A stretch of 64,000 nucleotides of DNA from Limosilactobacillus equigenerosi DSM 18793 = JCM 14505 (GTDB taxonomy: Bacteria > Bacillota > Bacilli > Lactobacillales > Lactobacillaceae). Below, piece after piece: positions 26,540-37,869 of the stretch. Made by a program: the position numbers and the translations under genes. The stretch's first letter is position 1, and each line of letters begins with the position of its first letter. Under the pieces are notes generated by a model that worked only from the letters and a program-made list of their open reading frames with translations, was not told where the DNA came from and did not search any database. The stretch is from the NCBI RefSeq assembly GCF_001311375.1, contig NZ_BBAS01000004.1:53289-117288 (forward strand). Direction: 5' to 3'.

Positions 26540-26639
26540 GTGCTTTTAGAAAAAAACTTCCTGTCTAAAAGCATAGGCGGACGCCAAAAAACATGGTATG
26601 ATAGTATTTATTCAAATGTAGAAAGAGGAATGTTGCAAC

Positions 26640-27260
26640 ATGGCAAAACGAGGCGTTTTAATTGTCTTATCTGGTCCATCAGGGGTCGGAAAAGGAACTG
26701 TTCGGAAGGCATTGTTTGACCAACCGGGTAATGATTTTCAGTATTCAATCTCAATGACTACTCGCGCTCCCCGTGAAGGTGAAGTGAACGGGAAGGATTA
26801 TTTCTTTGTATCCAAGGAAGAATTTGAACACCAAATTCAAACTGGTGGAATGCTCGAGTATGCTAAGTATGTTGACAACTATTACGGCACGCCATTAAAA
26901 TGGGTTAATGATACCTTGGATTCTGGTAAAGACGTCTTCTTAGAAATTGAAGTGAACGGGGCGATGCAAGTTCGTTCCCGGATTGCTGATGGGGTCTTTA
27001 TTTTCTTAACTCCACCAGACATCATGGAATTAAAGAACCGGTTAGTTGGCCGGGGCACCGAATCCATGGACGTGATTAATGAACGGATTAAGACGGCGTA
27101 CGATGAAATTCGGATGATGCAAAATTATGATTATGCCGTTGTGAACGATGAAGTTGACAATGCAGTTGAACGCATCAAAGAAATTATTCGGACTGAACAT
27201 TTACGTGTTAACCGTGTCATGCCAGATTACTTAGAAATGTTAGGAGAAGCGAACCAATGA
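26640..27260 (+). CDS. gmk: guanylate kinase
   Basis: Phosphorylates GMP to GDP with ATP, in the cytoplasm. [13 protein letters not shown] is the P-loop; [18 protein letters not shown] is the GMP-binding region; the lid follows at [14 protein letters not shown]. 206 aa, intact, with a GAAAGAGGAATG ribosome-site region. Its stop overlaps the rpoZ start by 4 bases, as in Bacillus and lactobacilli, where the pair leads the coaBC-priA-fmt operon. Confidence 0.96.
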   Translation: MAKRGVLIVLSGPSGVGKGTVRKALFDQPGNDFQYSISMTTRAPREGEVNGKDYFFVSKEEFEHQIQTGGMLEYAKYVDNYYGTPLKWVNDTLDSGKDVFLEIEVNGAMQVRSRIADGVFIFLTPPDIMELKNRLVGRGTESMDVINERIKTAYDEIRMMQNYDYAVVNDEVDNAVERIKEIIRTEHLRVNRVMPDYLEMLGEANQ

Positions 27261-27526
27261 TTTTATTTCCATCCGTTGACAAGTTATTAGAAAAGGTTGA
27301 TTCCCGTTACTCATTAATTATGTTAGCAAGTAAGCGGGCCCACGAAATTGACAAGTACCGTGAAGACAAGTTCCGCGCTGAACACACGGAAAAGCCATTT
27401 GATATGAGTGAAGACAAGCCATTATTATTAGACCACTACGAATCAAACAAAGCGGTTGGGATGGCTTTAGAAGAAATTGAAGCTGGTTTAGTCTCAATTG
27501 ACCCGGATTCAACTGACAACGAATAA
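27257..27526 (+). CDS. rpoZ: RNA polymerase omega subunit
   Basis: Small subunit that helps fold beta-prime. The core [30 protein letters not shown] is typical, followed by [18 protein letters not shown]. 89 aa, in the range for Lactobacillales, which have a longer C-terminal tail than Proteobacteria. Overlaps gmk by ATGA and is closed by a terminator 11 bases later, so part of the message stops here. Confidence 0.94.
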   Translation: MILFPSVDKLLEKVDSRYSLIMLASKRAHEIDKYREDKFRAEHTEKPFDMSEDKPLLLDHYESNKAVGMALEEIEAGLVSIDPDSTDNE

Positions 27527-27537
27527 ATTCCAGTGAA

Positions 27538-27570
27538 GAGGATCAAGGTTGACTTGATCTTCTTTTTTTT
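27538..27570 (+). terminator. rho-independent terminator after rpoZ
   Basis: GAGGATCAAG (27538-27547) and CTTGATCTTC (27553-27562) pair with one wobble, followed by eight Ts. It may attenuate rather than fully stop transcription into coaBC. Confidence 0.85.
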
Positions 27571-27588
27571 GTTTAGTGAGGCAGATAA

Positions 27589-28772
27589 ATGGCAAAAATT
27601 ACGGTTTACATGACTGGTAGTGTCGCAGTCTATAAGGCGGTGGAAGTGGTCCGGTCACTACAAAAACTAAATCATGAAGTCCGGGTCGTGATGAGTGACA
27701 GTGCGCAACAATTTGTCGGGACGGCCACGTTAGCGAGTTTGTTACATACGCCAGTTTTGACTGATATTTGGCAAAATGTGCAAGCCGGCCAAGTTCCCCA
27801 CATTGAATGGCCGATTGGACGGAATTAGCTGTCGTCGTGCCGGCGAGTGCGAACGTGATTGCTAAAATGGCCAATGGGTTGGCGGATGATACGGTGTCCA
27901 CGACGCTCTTAGCGACGGCAGCGCCGAAGTTAGTCGTGCCGGCGATGAATTCTCATATGTGGGAAAACCCGGCTACCCAACGAAATCTGCAACAGCTCCA
28001 AGCGGATGGGGTGACGGTTTTAGAACCCGCGACGGGATTGTTGGCAGAAGGTTATACTGGGAAAGGGCGGATGCCAGAACCAGCGGTGATTGTGGAGGCA
28101 ATTACGACGATGCTGACCCCAGCGAAGCAGGAAACAATTGTGATTACCGCTGGTGGAACGCGGGAAGCAATTGATCCGGTCCGCTTTATCGGCAATCGGT
28201 CGACCGGTAAGATGGGGATGGCGTTAGCAAACGCAGCCTTAAAAGCAGGCTACCGGGTTCATTTAATTGTGGGCCAAGTTGAGGTGGCCGTGCCGAAAAG
28301 CCCACATTTAATCGTGGAACGCGTCGAAACGACCCGGGATATGCTAACAGCGGTTGAACGCGCCTTTACAACGGCGACGGGGTTAATTATGGCGGCGGCG
28401 GTGGCTGATTATGCACCGGCGGAAGTAGCAACACAAAAATTAAAAAAACAGGGTGATGCGGGGTTAACCATCCAATTACAACAAAATCCGGATATTTTAG
28501 CGACCATGGGAGCTAACAAGCGTGCTGATCAATGGGTTGTGGGCTTCGCGGCGGAAACGAATGATTTAGATACTTATGCGACACGGAAGCTAATGACGAA
28601 ACAGGCCGATTTAATTATTGGCAATGATGTGACCCAAGTGGGGGCTGGTTTTGGGACGGATACCAATATTGTGACCTTATATCAAAACGGACAAGCACCA
28701 GTTCGGTTAGCGCCGGCGACGAAAGCCGAAGTGGCCGCACAAATTATCCAGTTTATTCAACAGCGTTTTTAA
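27589..28772 (+). CDS. coaBC: CoaBC: phosphopantothenoylcysteine synthetase/decarboxylase, frame broken
   Basis: Two steps of coenzyme A synthesis in one protein. The N-terminal flavoprotein decarboxylase has GSVAVYKAVEVVRSL, PASANVIAKMANGLADD and VPAMNSHMW; the C-terminal synthetase has ITAGGTREAIDPVRFIGNRSTGKMG and AAAVADYAP. The frame breaks near 27805-27812, between PHIE and ADWTEL; one missing base restores 394 residues. SD-like GTGAGGC precedes ATG 27589. Same operon as priA. Confidence 0.93.
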
Positions 28773-28791
28773 TGACAAGGAGGTTCGTGGG

Positions 28792-31209
28792 ATGGCTAAT
28801 TTAGTGCAAGTGATTGTCGATGTGCCGACGATGCAAACCAATCAACCGTATACGTATGCAGTGCCAAAACAATTAACGGACCTCGTGCAACCGGGGATGC
28901 GGGTGATTGTGCCATTTGGGGCCGGTAAACGTGAAGTGCAAGGCTTTGTAGTCGGAGTAATTGATGAAAGTACTTATGATGGTCCCTTAAAACCATTGGC
29001 GGCCGTAATGGATTTAGCACCAGTCGTGAATCCGGAATTATTACAACTGAGTCAGTGGTTAGCTAACGAAACCTATGCCTTTTGGATTTCGTGTTTGTAC
29101 ACCATGTTGCCAAATTTATTAAAGGGCAAGACGAAACGCTGGGTTGAAGTAATCGATGAGCTCAGTGAAAGCGACCAAGCTTGGTTGTTTGGGGAGGAAA
29201 ATGAAGTTGAATTTGACGAATTAACCCATGCAGTTGATAAATTGGAACGTTTAATCCAACTCCAACGCCAAGGCAAAATTCGTTTCCGGTACGCGGTTGT
29301 TGATCAAGCGCGGGCTAAAACGGTCACGGCCATTCAAGCCACCCAAAGCTTTGAAAAATATGAGGAAAGTTTAGCTGAGCTACCCAAAAACGCGACGGCC
29401 CAACGGCAATTATTAGCTTATTTACAGAATTTAGGGGATCAAGTGGTGACCTTAAAAGTAGCGCAGGAACAAAGTGGCTTACGACCTGATATCTTTCGGT
29501 TAGGGGAACACCGCGGATGGTTGCGAAAACTACAACAAGAGCAGTACCGCGACCCAATGAAAGACCAAGCAATCACGCCAAGTCAACCCTTGGCGCTAAA
29601 TGCAGAACAACAAGCTGCCTATGACCAAATTGTACCCGATATTCAGCAGCCACAAGCGACTGTTCACTTGCTACAAGGCGTAACGGGAAGTGGGAAGACG
29701 GAAGTTTACTTACAGCTAATGGCGGCCACCTTAGCAACGGGGAAAAGTGCGTTGTTGTTAGTGCCTGAAATTTCCTTAACCCCCCAAATTGTTGGCCGGG
29801 TGCGGAGCCGGTTTGGGGAACAAGTGGCCGTATTACATAGTGGCTTATCTAATGGCGAACGGTATGATGAATGGCGGCGCATCCAAGCAGGAGAGGCTAA
29901 AGTGGTGGTTGGCGCGCGGTCAGCGGTCTTTGCGCCGCTGGCGAACCTGGGCTTAATTATCATGGATGAGGAGCATGAAAGTAGTTATAAACAAGATGAA
30001 TCTCCTCGGTATCATACGCGCCAAGTAGCCCTCTGGCGTGGAAAGTATCATCAGGCGCCGGTCGTTTTAGGATCGGCAACACCAAGCTTAGAAACGCGGG
30101 CCCGGGCCGCTGCTGGGGTTTACAAACGAGAAGTCTTAGCTCATCGGGCGGCGGCCAAAACCTTACCGCAAGTGGAGATTGTTGATATGCGGCCGGAAGT
30201 GCAACGGCGAGGGGAGACTAATTTCTCCAATCAACTTTTAACCGCTTTACATGCACGCTTGCAACGAGGAGAACAAAGTATTCTCTTATTGAACCGGCGC
30301 GGTTTTTCGTCGTTTATTATGTGTCGTGATTGTGGGTATGTGTTAAAGTGTCCGAATTGTGATATCTCGTTGACGATGCACCTAGATACGCATGCGATGA
30401 AATGTCATTATTGTGGGCATGAAGAAGGAATTCCGCAACTTTGTCCGCAATGTCAAAGTCGGCGAATCCGGTATTATGGCACGGGAACGGAAAAAGTGGC
30501 GGCCGAATTAGCGGACTTATTACCGCAAGCGCGGGTGATTCGAATGGACGTTGATACCACCCGGAAAAAGGGACAACATCAGGCGTTGTTAGATCAATTT
30601 GGCCATCATGAAGCGGATATTTTACTGGGGACGCAAATGATTGCCAAAGGCCTTGATTATCCCGATGTAACGCTAGTGGGAGTATTAAATGCCGATACCG
30701 GCTTGGATTTACCGGATTTCCGGGCGGGGGAACGGACCTTTGATTTGTTAACGCAAGTTAGTGGCCGGGCTGGCCGGGCTGATAAGTTGGGGGAAGTTAT
30801 TATTCAAACCTTTAATCCCCAAAATTACGTCATTAAACTGGCTCAGCAACAGGATTATGAGCGTTTCTTTGCGCAAGAAATGCAGTTGCGGAAATTAGCC
30901 GCTTACCCACCGTATTATTACACGGTGCGCTTAATGGGGAGTCATCCGGATGAAAAAGTTGCCGCCAAAGCGATGTTTACGATTCGGCAACAATTACAAA
31001 CAACCTTAGCGGCGGAGACGCAATTATTGGGACCGACACCGCGGTCAATTGCGCGTTTAAAGAATCGGTATTACTATCAAATTATGATTAAATATCGGGC
31101 GGATGCGCGGTTGCATCAAGAATTATTAACGTTGATGCATCAGGCACAACAGCAATTTGATCGTCAATTCCAACTTAGTATTGATCCCGAACCACAATAC
31201 TTTATGTAA
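28792..31209 (+). CDS. priA: primosomal protein N' (PriA helicase)
   Basis: 3'-5' helicase that restarts stalled replication forks. An N-terminal 3'-BD domain (VIVDVPTMQTNQPYTYAVP) is followed by the helicase: GVTGSGKTEVYL (motif I), IIMDEEHESSYKQ (II), GSATPSLET (III), and motif V-VI DVTLVGVLNADTGLDLPDFRAGERTF and GRAGRA. The zinc module has its Cys pairs in CRDCG, CPNCD, CHYCG and CPQC. 805 aa, intact, one of the few long genes here without a frame break. Confidence 0.96.
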   Translation: MANLVQVIVDVPTMQTNQPYTYAVPKQLTDLVQPGMRVIVPFGAGKREVQGFVVGVIDESTYDGPLKPLAAVMDLAPVVNPELLQLSQWLANETYAFWISCLYTMLPNLLKGKTKRWVEVIDELSESDQAWLFGEENEVEFDELTHAVDKLERLIQLQRQGKIRFRYAVVDQARAKTVTAIQATQSFEKYEESLAELPKNATAQRQLLAYLQNLGDQVVTLKVAQEQSGLRPDIFRLGEHRGWLRKLQQEQYRDPMKDQAITPSQPLALNAEQQAAYDQIVPDIQQPQATVHLLQGVTGSGKTEVYLQLMAATLATGKSALLLVPEISLTPQIVGRVRSRFGEQVAVLHSGLSNGERYDEWRRIQAGEAKVVVGARSAVFAPLANLGLIIMDEEHESSYKQDESPRYHTRQVALWRGKYHQAPVVLGSATPSLETRARAAAGVYKREVLAHRAAAKTLPQVEIVDMRPEVQRRGETNFSNQLLTALHARLQRGEQSILLLNRRGFSSFIMCRDCGYVLKCPNCDISLTMHLDTHAMKCHYCGHEEGIPQLCPQCQSRRIRYYGTGTEKVAAELADLLPQARVIRMDVDTTRKKGQHQALLDQFGHHEADILLGTQMIAKGLDYPDVTLVGVLNADTGLDLPDFRAGERTFDLLTQVSGRAGRADKLGEVIIQTFNPQNYVIKLAQQQDYERFFAQEMQLRKLAAYPPYYYTVRLMGSHPDEKVAAKAMFTIRQQLQTTLAAETQLLGPTPRSIARLKNRYYYQIMIKYRADARLHQELLTLMHQAQQQFDRQFQLSIDPEPQYFM

Positions 31210-31223
31210 AATTAGATTGTTGT

Positions 31224-31250
31224 ACGTCTGCCAACTGGTAGGCGTTTTTT
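31224..31250 (+). terminator. rho-independent terminator after priA
   Basis: ACGTCTGCC and GGTAGGCGT pair with two weak positions around AACT, followed by TTTTTT. The rest of the gap to fmt is AT-rich and holds a likely promoter only. Confidence 0.65.
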
Positions 31251-31361
31251 AGTTGATGAAATTCTGTTATGATAGTAAGTGATTATAATTAGAACTAATT
31301 CGCTGAAAATACGCGTAATACGTAGTAAAATTTTAGCTTAATCAGAAAGTAGGAATTTAAT

Positions 31362-32323
31362 ATGACTTCAGTTGTTTTTATGGGGACACCGGATTTTGCG
31401 GTGCCAATTTTACAAGCTTTAATCGATCATCCGGATTATGATGTGCAAGCCGTGGTGACGCAACCAGATCGCCCAGTGGGACGGAAACGGGTACTCACCC
31501 CGACACCGGTGAAATCCTGCGCGCAAGCAGCCGGAATTCCGGTTTACCAACCAGCTAAGATTAATCACAGTCCAGAAATGGCGGCCTTGATTGACTTAGC
31601 CCCTGACTTAATGATTACGGCTGCCTTTGGCCAATTCTTGCCAACGGCATTATTAGATGCAGCCAAAATTGCGGCCATTAATGTTCATGGTTCCTTATTA
31701 CCTAAATACCGGGGGGGGCGCCAATTCAATATGCGGTGATGAATGGGGATGCCGAAACCGGGGTCACCATCATGTACATGGTGAAGCAAATGGATGCCGG
31801 TGATATTATCTCGCAAGTCAAGGTGCCAATTACCTCCCAAGATGATAGTGGAACGATGTTTGACAAGTTGAGTCTGGCGGGGCGGGACTTATTAATGACG
31901 ACGTTGCCGGACTTAATTGCCGGTCAAGTGAACCCGATTGCTCAAAATGAAGCCGAAGTGGTATTTTCACCGAACATTACGCGGGCCCAAGAACGCCTTG
32001 ATTACACCTGGACAGCCCGAGAAATTGATAATCATGTGCGGGGATTGCGCCCAGCCCCAATTGGGAATTTGATTTTAGATGGGTTAGTGACCAAGATTTA
32101 TGATGTCACAGTGCTAGATGAAACAACGGACTTACAACCAGGGCAAGTTGTACGCGTCGAAAAGCATGCCCTCGTATTGGCAGCCGGCCAAGGAACGGTG
32201 TACCAAATTAATCAATTAAAGCCAGCTGGGAAGGGATTAATGGATATTACGGCGTACTTAAACGGGCACCAAAACTTACAACCTGGTTTCCAAGCGATTA
32301 CGGATGGAGCTGATCATGAGTAA
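31362..32323 (+). CDS. fmt: methionyl-tRNA formyltransferase, frame broken
   Basis: Formylates initiator Met-tRNA with 10-formyl-THF. The N-terminal catalytic domain shows [33 protein letters not shown] and [14 protein letters not shown]; the C-terminal OB-like domain has [18 protein letters not shown]. The frame breaks in the G8 run 31711-31718; adding one G gives [14 protein letters not shown], the catalytic loop, and 320 residues. It is needed for normal translation start. The stop overlaps the rsmB start. Confidence 0.94.
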
Positions 32324-33642
32324 GGCCCGCGAAGTTGCATTAACGACCTTAGAAAAGGTGTTAAAACAAGGTGCGTATTCGAACTTGCAGTTAAACCAAA
32401 CGTTGACGAAGACTTCCTTATCAGATGCTGATAAGCGCCTGGTTACGAATTTGGTTTATGGGGTACTTCAACATAAACTCACGTTGGAATATTGGTTAAC
32501 GCCCTTTATTGCCCAGAAAAAAAAGTCACGCCGTGGGTGAAGACTTTGCTGCTAATGACGTTATACCAATATCAATATTTGGCCCGCGTGCCGGACTTTG
32601 CGGCAACGAATGAAGCAATTGAAATTGCGAAGCGTCGTGGTAATCCAGGCATTCGCAAGTTTGTTACAGGGGTGTTGCATGCCATTTTGCGGCAAGGGGT
32701 CCAAGATATTGCAGCGATTCAAGATCCGGTACAACGATTAAGTATTCAAGCCAGCTTACCAACGTGGTTAATTGAAGATTTACTGGCGGCTTATGGCGAA
32801 GCAACGACAACGGCGATTTGTGCCACGATTAATGAACCAGCCCATCAAAGTTTACGGGTGAATACGGCCGTGACGACAGTGGCAGCGGTGGTGGCCGAAT
32901 TAACGGCGGCGGGCTTAGAAGTTACGCCAAGTCCTATCGTCCGAATGCGTTAATTTTAACGCGCGGGAATGTGGCTACGACGGTGGCCTTTCAAGCCGGC
33001 CGAATTACGATTCAAGATGAAAGTGCTATGTTAGCGGTTGATAGTATGCCGCTTAAGCCAACGGACCAAGTCTTAGATGCTTGTGCCGCGCCTGGCGGTA
33101 AAACCGTGCAAATTGCTGAATGTGTTCCGGATGGTCAGGTGACGGCGTTAGATATTCATGCCCATAAGATTAAGTTAATTGAACGAAATGCCACGCGGAT
33201 GCAGGTAGCTGATCGGGTGACGGCGCAACAATTAGATGCGCGTCAGGTTAACGAAGTTTTCGCTGATGGACAATTTGATCAAATTTTAGTTGACGCCCCA
33301 TGTAGTGGCTTTGGCTTATTACGCCGGAAACCTGAAATTCGGTATGATAAAACCCGGGCGGATAGTGAGCGACTGCATGAAATTCAAACGGCAATTTTGG
33401 ATCAAGTGGCCGCCAAGGTGAAACCTGGTGGTTATTTAACATATAGTACGTGTACGATTTTGCCAACTGAAAATGATGCGACCGTGCAAGCCTTTTTAGC
33501 GCAACATCCGGAATTTGAACTAGTGCCAACCACGACGACCCAGGCGGTGAAAGCTGAACGCGAAACGGCCACCTTAACAATTTTACCGAATGAATTTAAT
33601 TCTGACGGGTTCTTTATTAGTACGATGCGCAAACGGGGATAG
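32316..33642 (+). CDS. rsmB: 16S rRNA (cytosine-967-C5) methyltransferase RsmB, two frame breaks
   Basis: Methylates 16S rRNA. A NusB-like N-terminal domain (AREVALTTLEKVLKQGAYSNL) precedes a SAM domain: DACAAPGGKTVQIAE, and the two catalytic-site cysteines in VDAPCSGFG and YSTCTILP. Frames break at the A8 run 32517-32524 and near 32935-32945, where SYRPNALILTRGN follows in another frame. The joined product is about 442 aa, normal. ATG at 32316 overlaps the end of fmt by 8 bases. Confidence 0.93.
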
Positions 33643-33651
33643 GGAGTGACA

Positions 33652-34395
33652 ATGATGCAAAGTGCCTTACAGTCAAATATTGGCAATCAGCGAGATGATA
33701 ACCAGGATCGGCTGGCCTGTGTGACCGCTGAGAATGGTTTACAACTGGCGGTGTTAGCAGATGGGGTTGGTGGCCGGCATGGTGGCGAACGGGCCGCCGA
33801 AATTGCGGTCGCGATTTTGAGTACCGCATTTAAATTAGCCACCATTTCCACGTCCGCAGCCGCCAAGGAGTGGTTGATTCACCAAACGACGGTGGCTAAT
33901 GATGCGATTGTTCGCGATGGGCAAAGTGAAAATCTATTTGGAATGGGGTCGACGGTTGTCGCCGTGATTATCTTCCCAACGCAATTGGTCATTGGCCACG
34001 TCGGTGATAGTCGTGCCTACGCGTTTGATGCGGGTGAATTAACTCAATTAACGGAAGATCACACGTTAGTGAATGAATTGATTAAGCAAGGACAACTAAA
34101 TCCTAAGCAAGCCCGTAAAGTACCGTATCAAAATGTGATTACCCGAGCGTTAGGACTGGGGGAACGCTTGCAACTAGAGGTTAATCAGGTTGAACGCACC
34201 CCTACGTTGGAGTTGTTAATTTGTTCAGATGGTCTTTACAAAGAAGCAACCACGAAGCAAATGCAACGGATTTTACAACTTAAACGCGCGGATGGCGAAC
34301 AAAAAGTAACGCGGTTAATCGAGTTGGCATTAAAACATGGGGGCAGTGACAATATTTCGGTGATGTTAATGCAACCAACAAAGGCGGTGAAGTAA
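33652..34395 (+). CDS. stp: PP2C-type Ser/Thr phosphatase
   Basis: Mn-dependent phosphatase that reverses PknB phosphorylation. Metal-binding residues are in RDDNQDRL, LADGVGGRHGGERAA, GHVGDSRAY and SGSDNISVML-like GGSDNISVML. About 247 aa, intact. I use the ATG at 33652 after GGGAGTG; an in-frame GTG at 33646 is also possible. Its stop codon directly abuts the pknB ATG, so phosphatase and kinase are translationally coupled as in most Firmicutes. Confidence 0.94.
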   Translation: MMQSALQSNIGNQRDDNQDRLACVTAENGLQLAVLADGVGGRHGGERAAEIAVAILSTAFKLATISTSAAAKEWLIHQTTVANDAIVRDGQSENLFGMGSTVVAVIIFPTQLVIGHVGDSRAYAFDAGELTQLTEDHTLVNELIKQGQLNPKQARKVPYQNVITRALGLGERLQLEVNQVERTPTLELLICSDGLYKEATTKQMQRILQLKRADGEQKVTRLIELALKHGGSDNISVMLMQPTKAVK

Positions 34396-36304
34396 ATGGA
34401 ACCAGGTTCACAAATTGCGCACCGTTATCAAATTATTCGGTTGTTAGGTGAAGGTGGGATGGCCTCAGTTTACTTAGCCCGTGATTTACAAACGGGCCAG
34501 GATGTGTCCGTGAAATTGTTACGGGTGGAATTAGAAAATGATGCGGCCAGTAAAAAAAACGCTTTAAACATGATGCGCGCCGGGCAATTGACCTCCAAAA
34601 TGAGCATATTGTAAAACTCTTAGACGCTGGTGAGGCAGATTCACAACCCTTTATTGTGATGGAATACGTGCCAGGCATGGACTTAAAGCACTTTTTGAAA
34701 CTTAATCATCCATTGCCAATTGCCACGGCGGTTCAATTAATGCAACAAATCGTCGAAGGGATGGTAGTTGCCCACCAACATGGCGTTATTCATCGGGATT
34801 TGAAACCGCAAAATATCTTAGTCGGGGCTGATAATCAAATTAAGATTACTGATTTTGGCATTGCCACGGCCTTAGGGCAAAATGAATTGACCCAAACGAA
34901 CTCGTTAGTCGGCTCGATTCATTACTTGTCACCAGAACAAGGCCGGGGTGGGTTAGCCACGCCACAATCAGATGTCTATGCGCTGGGAATTATTTTGTTT
35001 GAACTTTTAACGGGGCAAGTGCCGTTTCAAGGTGAGAATACCATTGCGATTGCGATGAAACATTTTCAAACGCCGATGCCGTCCATGCGGGATTGGCGAC
35101 CGGAAATTCCGCAAGCATTGGATAACGTTGTCCAAAAAGCGACTGCTAAGCAACCGCAAGATCGGTATCAAGACGCTAGTGAAATGGCAACTGATTTGGC
35201 AACGGTGCTGAATAAAAAGCGCGCTCGCGAACCCAAGTTTGCTGTGGCTACGGAATGCGATGATATGACCCGTCCGCTCGATGTGGAGCAAATTCGGCAA
35301 GCAACGGATCAATTAAGAACCCAGATTAAAGCGACGCGCCCGCTTGACGCGACCATCCCTCCAGCTTCAGTTCGTTCCAAGCGCCGGAAATGGCCATGGT
35401 TAGTTGGGGTGAGCTTACTGGGACTAGGTTTACTTGGTGGTGGTGGTTATTGGTACTTTAACCAACCAGTTCAAGTGCCTGATGTTACGGGTGAGTCATT
35501 AGAAAGTGCGCGCCAAAGTTTAGCGAGTCGCCGTTTAAAGGTGGGCGATGTGCACCAGCGGTATAGTAAGCAAATTGCGGCGGGGGAAGTGATGGCGATT
35601 GATGGTCCGCTGCAACGTCACCGCGGCCAAAGTATTGATTTGACCGTTAGTCGTGGCGTTAAAAGTTATCAAATCGGTTATTATACTGGTGAACGTTACC
35701 GGAATGTGGCTGACAGTTTACGGAAAAAGGGTTTGTAGTGCATCAAGAAACGCAATATTCAGCGGATTATGACCGGGGAATGATTATTAAACAAAGTTTG
35801 CCGGTTGGTGAAGTGGCTCATCCTGGTAGTGATACGATTACGTTAACGGTAAGCGCCGGTAAAGATGAAGTTAAATTACCAAACTTTAAAAATCAAAGTG
35901 TTAATCAAGTGCTGAGCTTTGCTAATCAACATGGTTTGCCATTAACAATCATGACAACGCATAGTGATACCGTGGCTAATAATCATGTTGTGAGCCAGCA
36001 AGTTAAGGCGGGCCATTCGTTAACGCGGGGAGATAGTTTGGTGGTTACGATTGCCAGTGAAAACGACGCTGAAAAAACCACCAATGTTCAATTAACGATT
36101 CCATATGATAAACGTCATCGCGAAAATCAGGTCCAAATTTACGTCCGGGATATGAATCATAATTATCGGACACCATATCAAACGCTGACCATTACAAGTG
36201 ATCAAACGGTTACGTTGCCATTGAAATTAAAAAATAATTCAACTGGTTCGTATCGGGTGGTTCGTGATGGTCGAACAATTTTAAGTGCGAATAACATTAA
36301 TTAA
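34396..36304 (+). CDS. pknB: PASTA-domain Ser/Thr kinase (PknB/Stk), two frame breaks
   Basis: Membrane kinase that senses cell-wall fragments and controls growth and division. The cytoplasmic kinase domain has [32 protein letters not shown] and [16 protein letters not shown] activation-loop sequence. One membrane helix ([21 protein letters not shown]) leads to three extracellular PASTA repeats, the first starting [18 protein letters not shown]. Frames break at the A8 run 34552-34559 and near 35730-35738 (KKGL then VHQETQY). Two restored bases give 636 aa. Overlaps the rsgA upstream region. Confidence 0.93.
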
Positions 36305-36317
36305 AGGAGAACAACGT

Positions 36318-37190
36318 TTGCAAACGGGAATTATTCAACAATCATTAAGTGGGTTTTATGATATTTTGGTCGATGGCCAAATTGTGCGGACCCGCGCACG
36401 GGGAAACTTCAGAAAGCGGGGGATTAAGCCGGTAGTTGGGGACCGTGTGGAATTTGAAGATGGCTACTTATTAAAAGTCTTGCCGCGGGATAATCAATTA
36501 GTCCGCCCGATGGTTGCTAATATTGATACGGCCGTCGTGGTCACCGCGGTGAAAGAGCCTAATTTTGCGGCGAATTTATTGGATCGCCAACTAGTTGCGC
36601 TCGAAAGCCAAGGGATTAAACCAATTCTTTTCTTTTCGAAGACCGATTTATTAACGGATGCCGAAGCTGACCAGCTAGCCCCGACAATTGCGGGGTATGA
36701 ACAAATTGGTTACGATGTCGTTTATGACCGCCAAGACCCATTTAAGGCCACCAATTTGGAACGGTTGTTAACATTATTGGCGGGACAAACTGTCACGATG
36801 ATGGGCCAAACCGGGGCAGGGAAGTCGACGCTATTGAACCATTTAGCCCCGGAATTAGAATTAGCCACGGGGGAAATCTCGCAGGCGTTACAACGGGGGA
36901 AACATACCACGCGTAAAATCAGTTTGCTACAAGTTGGGGAAGCACTGATTGCCGATACACCTGGTTTTTCTTCTTATGAAGACTTTAAAATGACGGTTCA
37001 AGAGTTGCCACAATACTTCCCAGAAATGTTGGCGTTAGCTCCGAACTGTAAGTTCCGGGGGTGTTTACACTTACAAGAACCAGGTTGTGCGGTGAAACCC
37101 GCCGTGGAAAGTGGTATAATTATGGCTAGTCGGTATGAGAACTATCAACAGTTCCATACTTTGATTCAAAATCAAAAACCGCGATACTAA
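36318..37190 (+). CDS. rsgA: ribosome small-subunit GTPase RsgA
   Basis: Circularly permuted GTPase in 30S maturation. An OB-fold ([18 protein letters not shown]) precedes the permuted G domain: FFSKTDLL (G4), [15 protein letters not shown] (G1), DTPGFSSY (G3); the zinc motif is [15 protein letters not shown] choose the TTG start at 36318 because AAAGGAG at 36303-36309 is well placed and the protein then has the usual 290 aa; an ATG further up overlaps pknB. rpe follows 14 bases after the stop. Confidence 0.92.
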   Translation: MQTGIIQQSLSGFYDILVDGQIVRTRARGNFRKRGIKPVVGDRVEFEDGYLLKVLPRDNQLVRPMVANIDTAVVVTAVKEPNFAANLLDRQLVALESQGIKPILFFSKTDLLTDAEADQLAPTIAGYEQIGYDVVYDRQDPFKATNLERLLTLLAGQTVTMMGQTGAGKSTLLNHLAPELELATGEISQALQRGKHTTRKISLLQVGEALIADTPGFSSYEDFKMTVQELPQYFPEMLALAPNCKFRGCLHLQEPGCAVKPAVESGIIMASRYENYQQFHTLIQNQKPRY

Positions 37191-37204
37191 AGGAGATTTA
37201 AATT

Positions 37205-37858
37205 ATGATTAAAGTTGCTCCATCAGTTTTAGCAGCTGATTACGTAAACTTACAAAAAGATATTGAAATGGCTGAACAAGCCGGGGCGGAATACTTACAC
37301 ATTGACGTGATGGATGGTCATTTTGTGCCAAGTATTTCATACGGTCCCGACTTTGTGAAGGCAATGCGCCCAGTAACGAAGATGGTGCTTGATGTGCACT
37401 TGATGGTCCAAGACCCAGAACACTTAATTCCAAACTTCTTGGAAGCTGGTTCTGAAATTATTGGGATTCAAGTTGAAGCTACGAAGCACATCCACCGGGC
37501 CTTACAAATGATTAAGAATGGTGGGGCTAAGGCGGAAGTTGTCTTAAACCCAGGTACGCCAGTGGAAATGATTAAGCCAGTCCTTCACATGGTTGACCAA
37601 GTCCTCGTAATGACGGTTAACCCTGGTTTTGGGGGCCAAAAGTTCTTACCAGAAACGGTCGCTAAGATTAAGGAACTTGACACGATTAAGAAGGAAAACG
37701 GCTACGACTTCGATATTGAAATCGATGGTGGAATTAACAACGAAACGGTTGTGCCATGTTACGAAGCCGGGGCAACGGTCGCCGTGGCTGGTTCTTACGT
37801 TTACGGTGCAGAAGATCCAGCTAGTCGGATCCAAGCAATTAAAGACGCTACTAAGTAG
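37205..37858 (+). CDS. rpe: ribulose-phosphate 3-epimerase
   Basis: Interconverts ribulose-5-phosphate and xylulose-5-phosphate; it connects to gluconate use, since 6-phosphogluconate enters here after decarboxylation. TIM-barrel signatures are intact: VAPSVLAADY, LHIDVMDGHFVPSISYGPD, DVHLMV, LVMTVNPGFGGQKF and EIDGGINNE. 217 aa. AAAGGAG before the ATG. The stop is followed after 11 bases by palindromic element B; a TAGGTC word occurs at the stop and again at the element's left edge. Confidence 0.96.
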   Translation: MIKVAPSVLAADYVNLQKDIEMAEQAGAEYLHIDVMDGHFVPSISYGPDFVKAMRPVTKMVLDVHLMVQDPEHLIPNFLEAGSEIIGIQVEATKHIHRALQMIKNGGAKAEVVLNPGTPVEMIKPVLHMVDQVLVMTVNPGFGGQKFLPETVAKIKELDTIKKENGYDFDIEIDGGINNETVVPCYEAGATVAVAGSYVYGAEDPASRIQAIKDATK

Positions 37859-37869
37859 GTCTTGATACG

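Noticed and set aside
26534..26639. An alternative upstream start for gmk
   Set aside because: It has a different frame and no family similarity; the ATG at 26640 gives the exact guanylate kinase N terminus.
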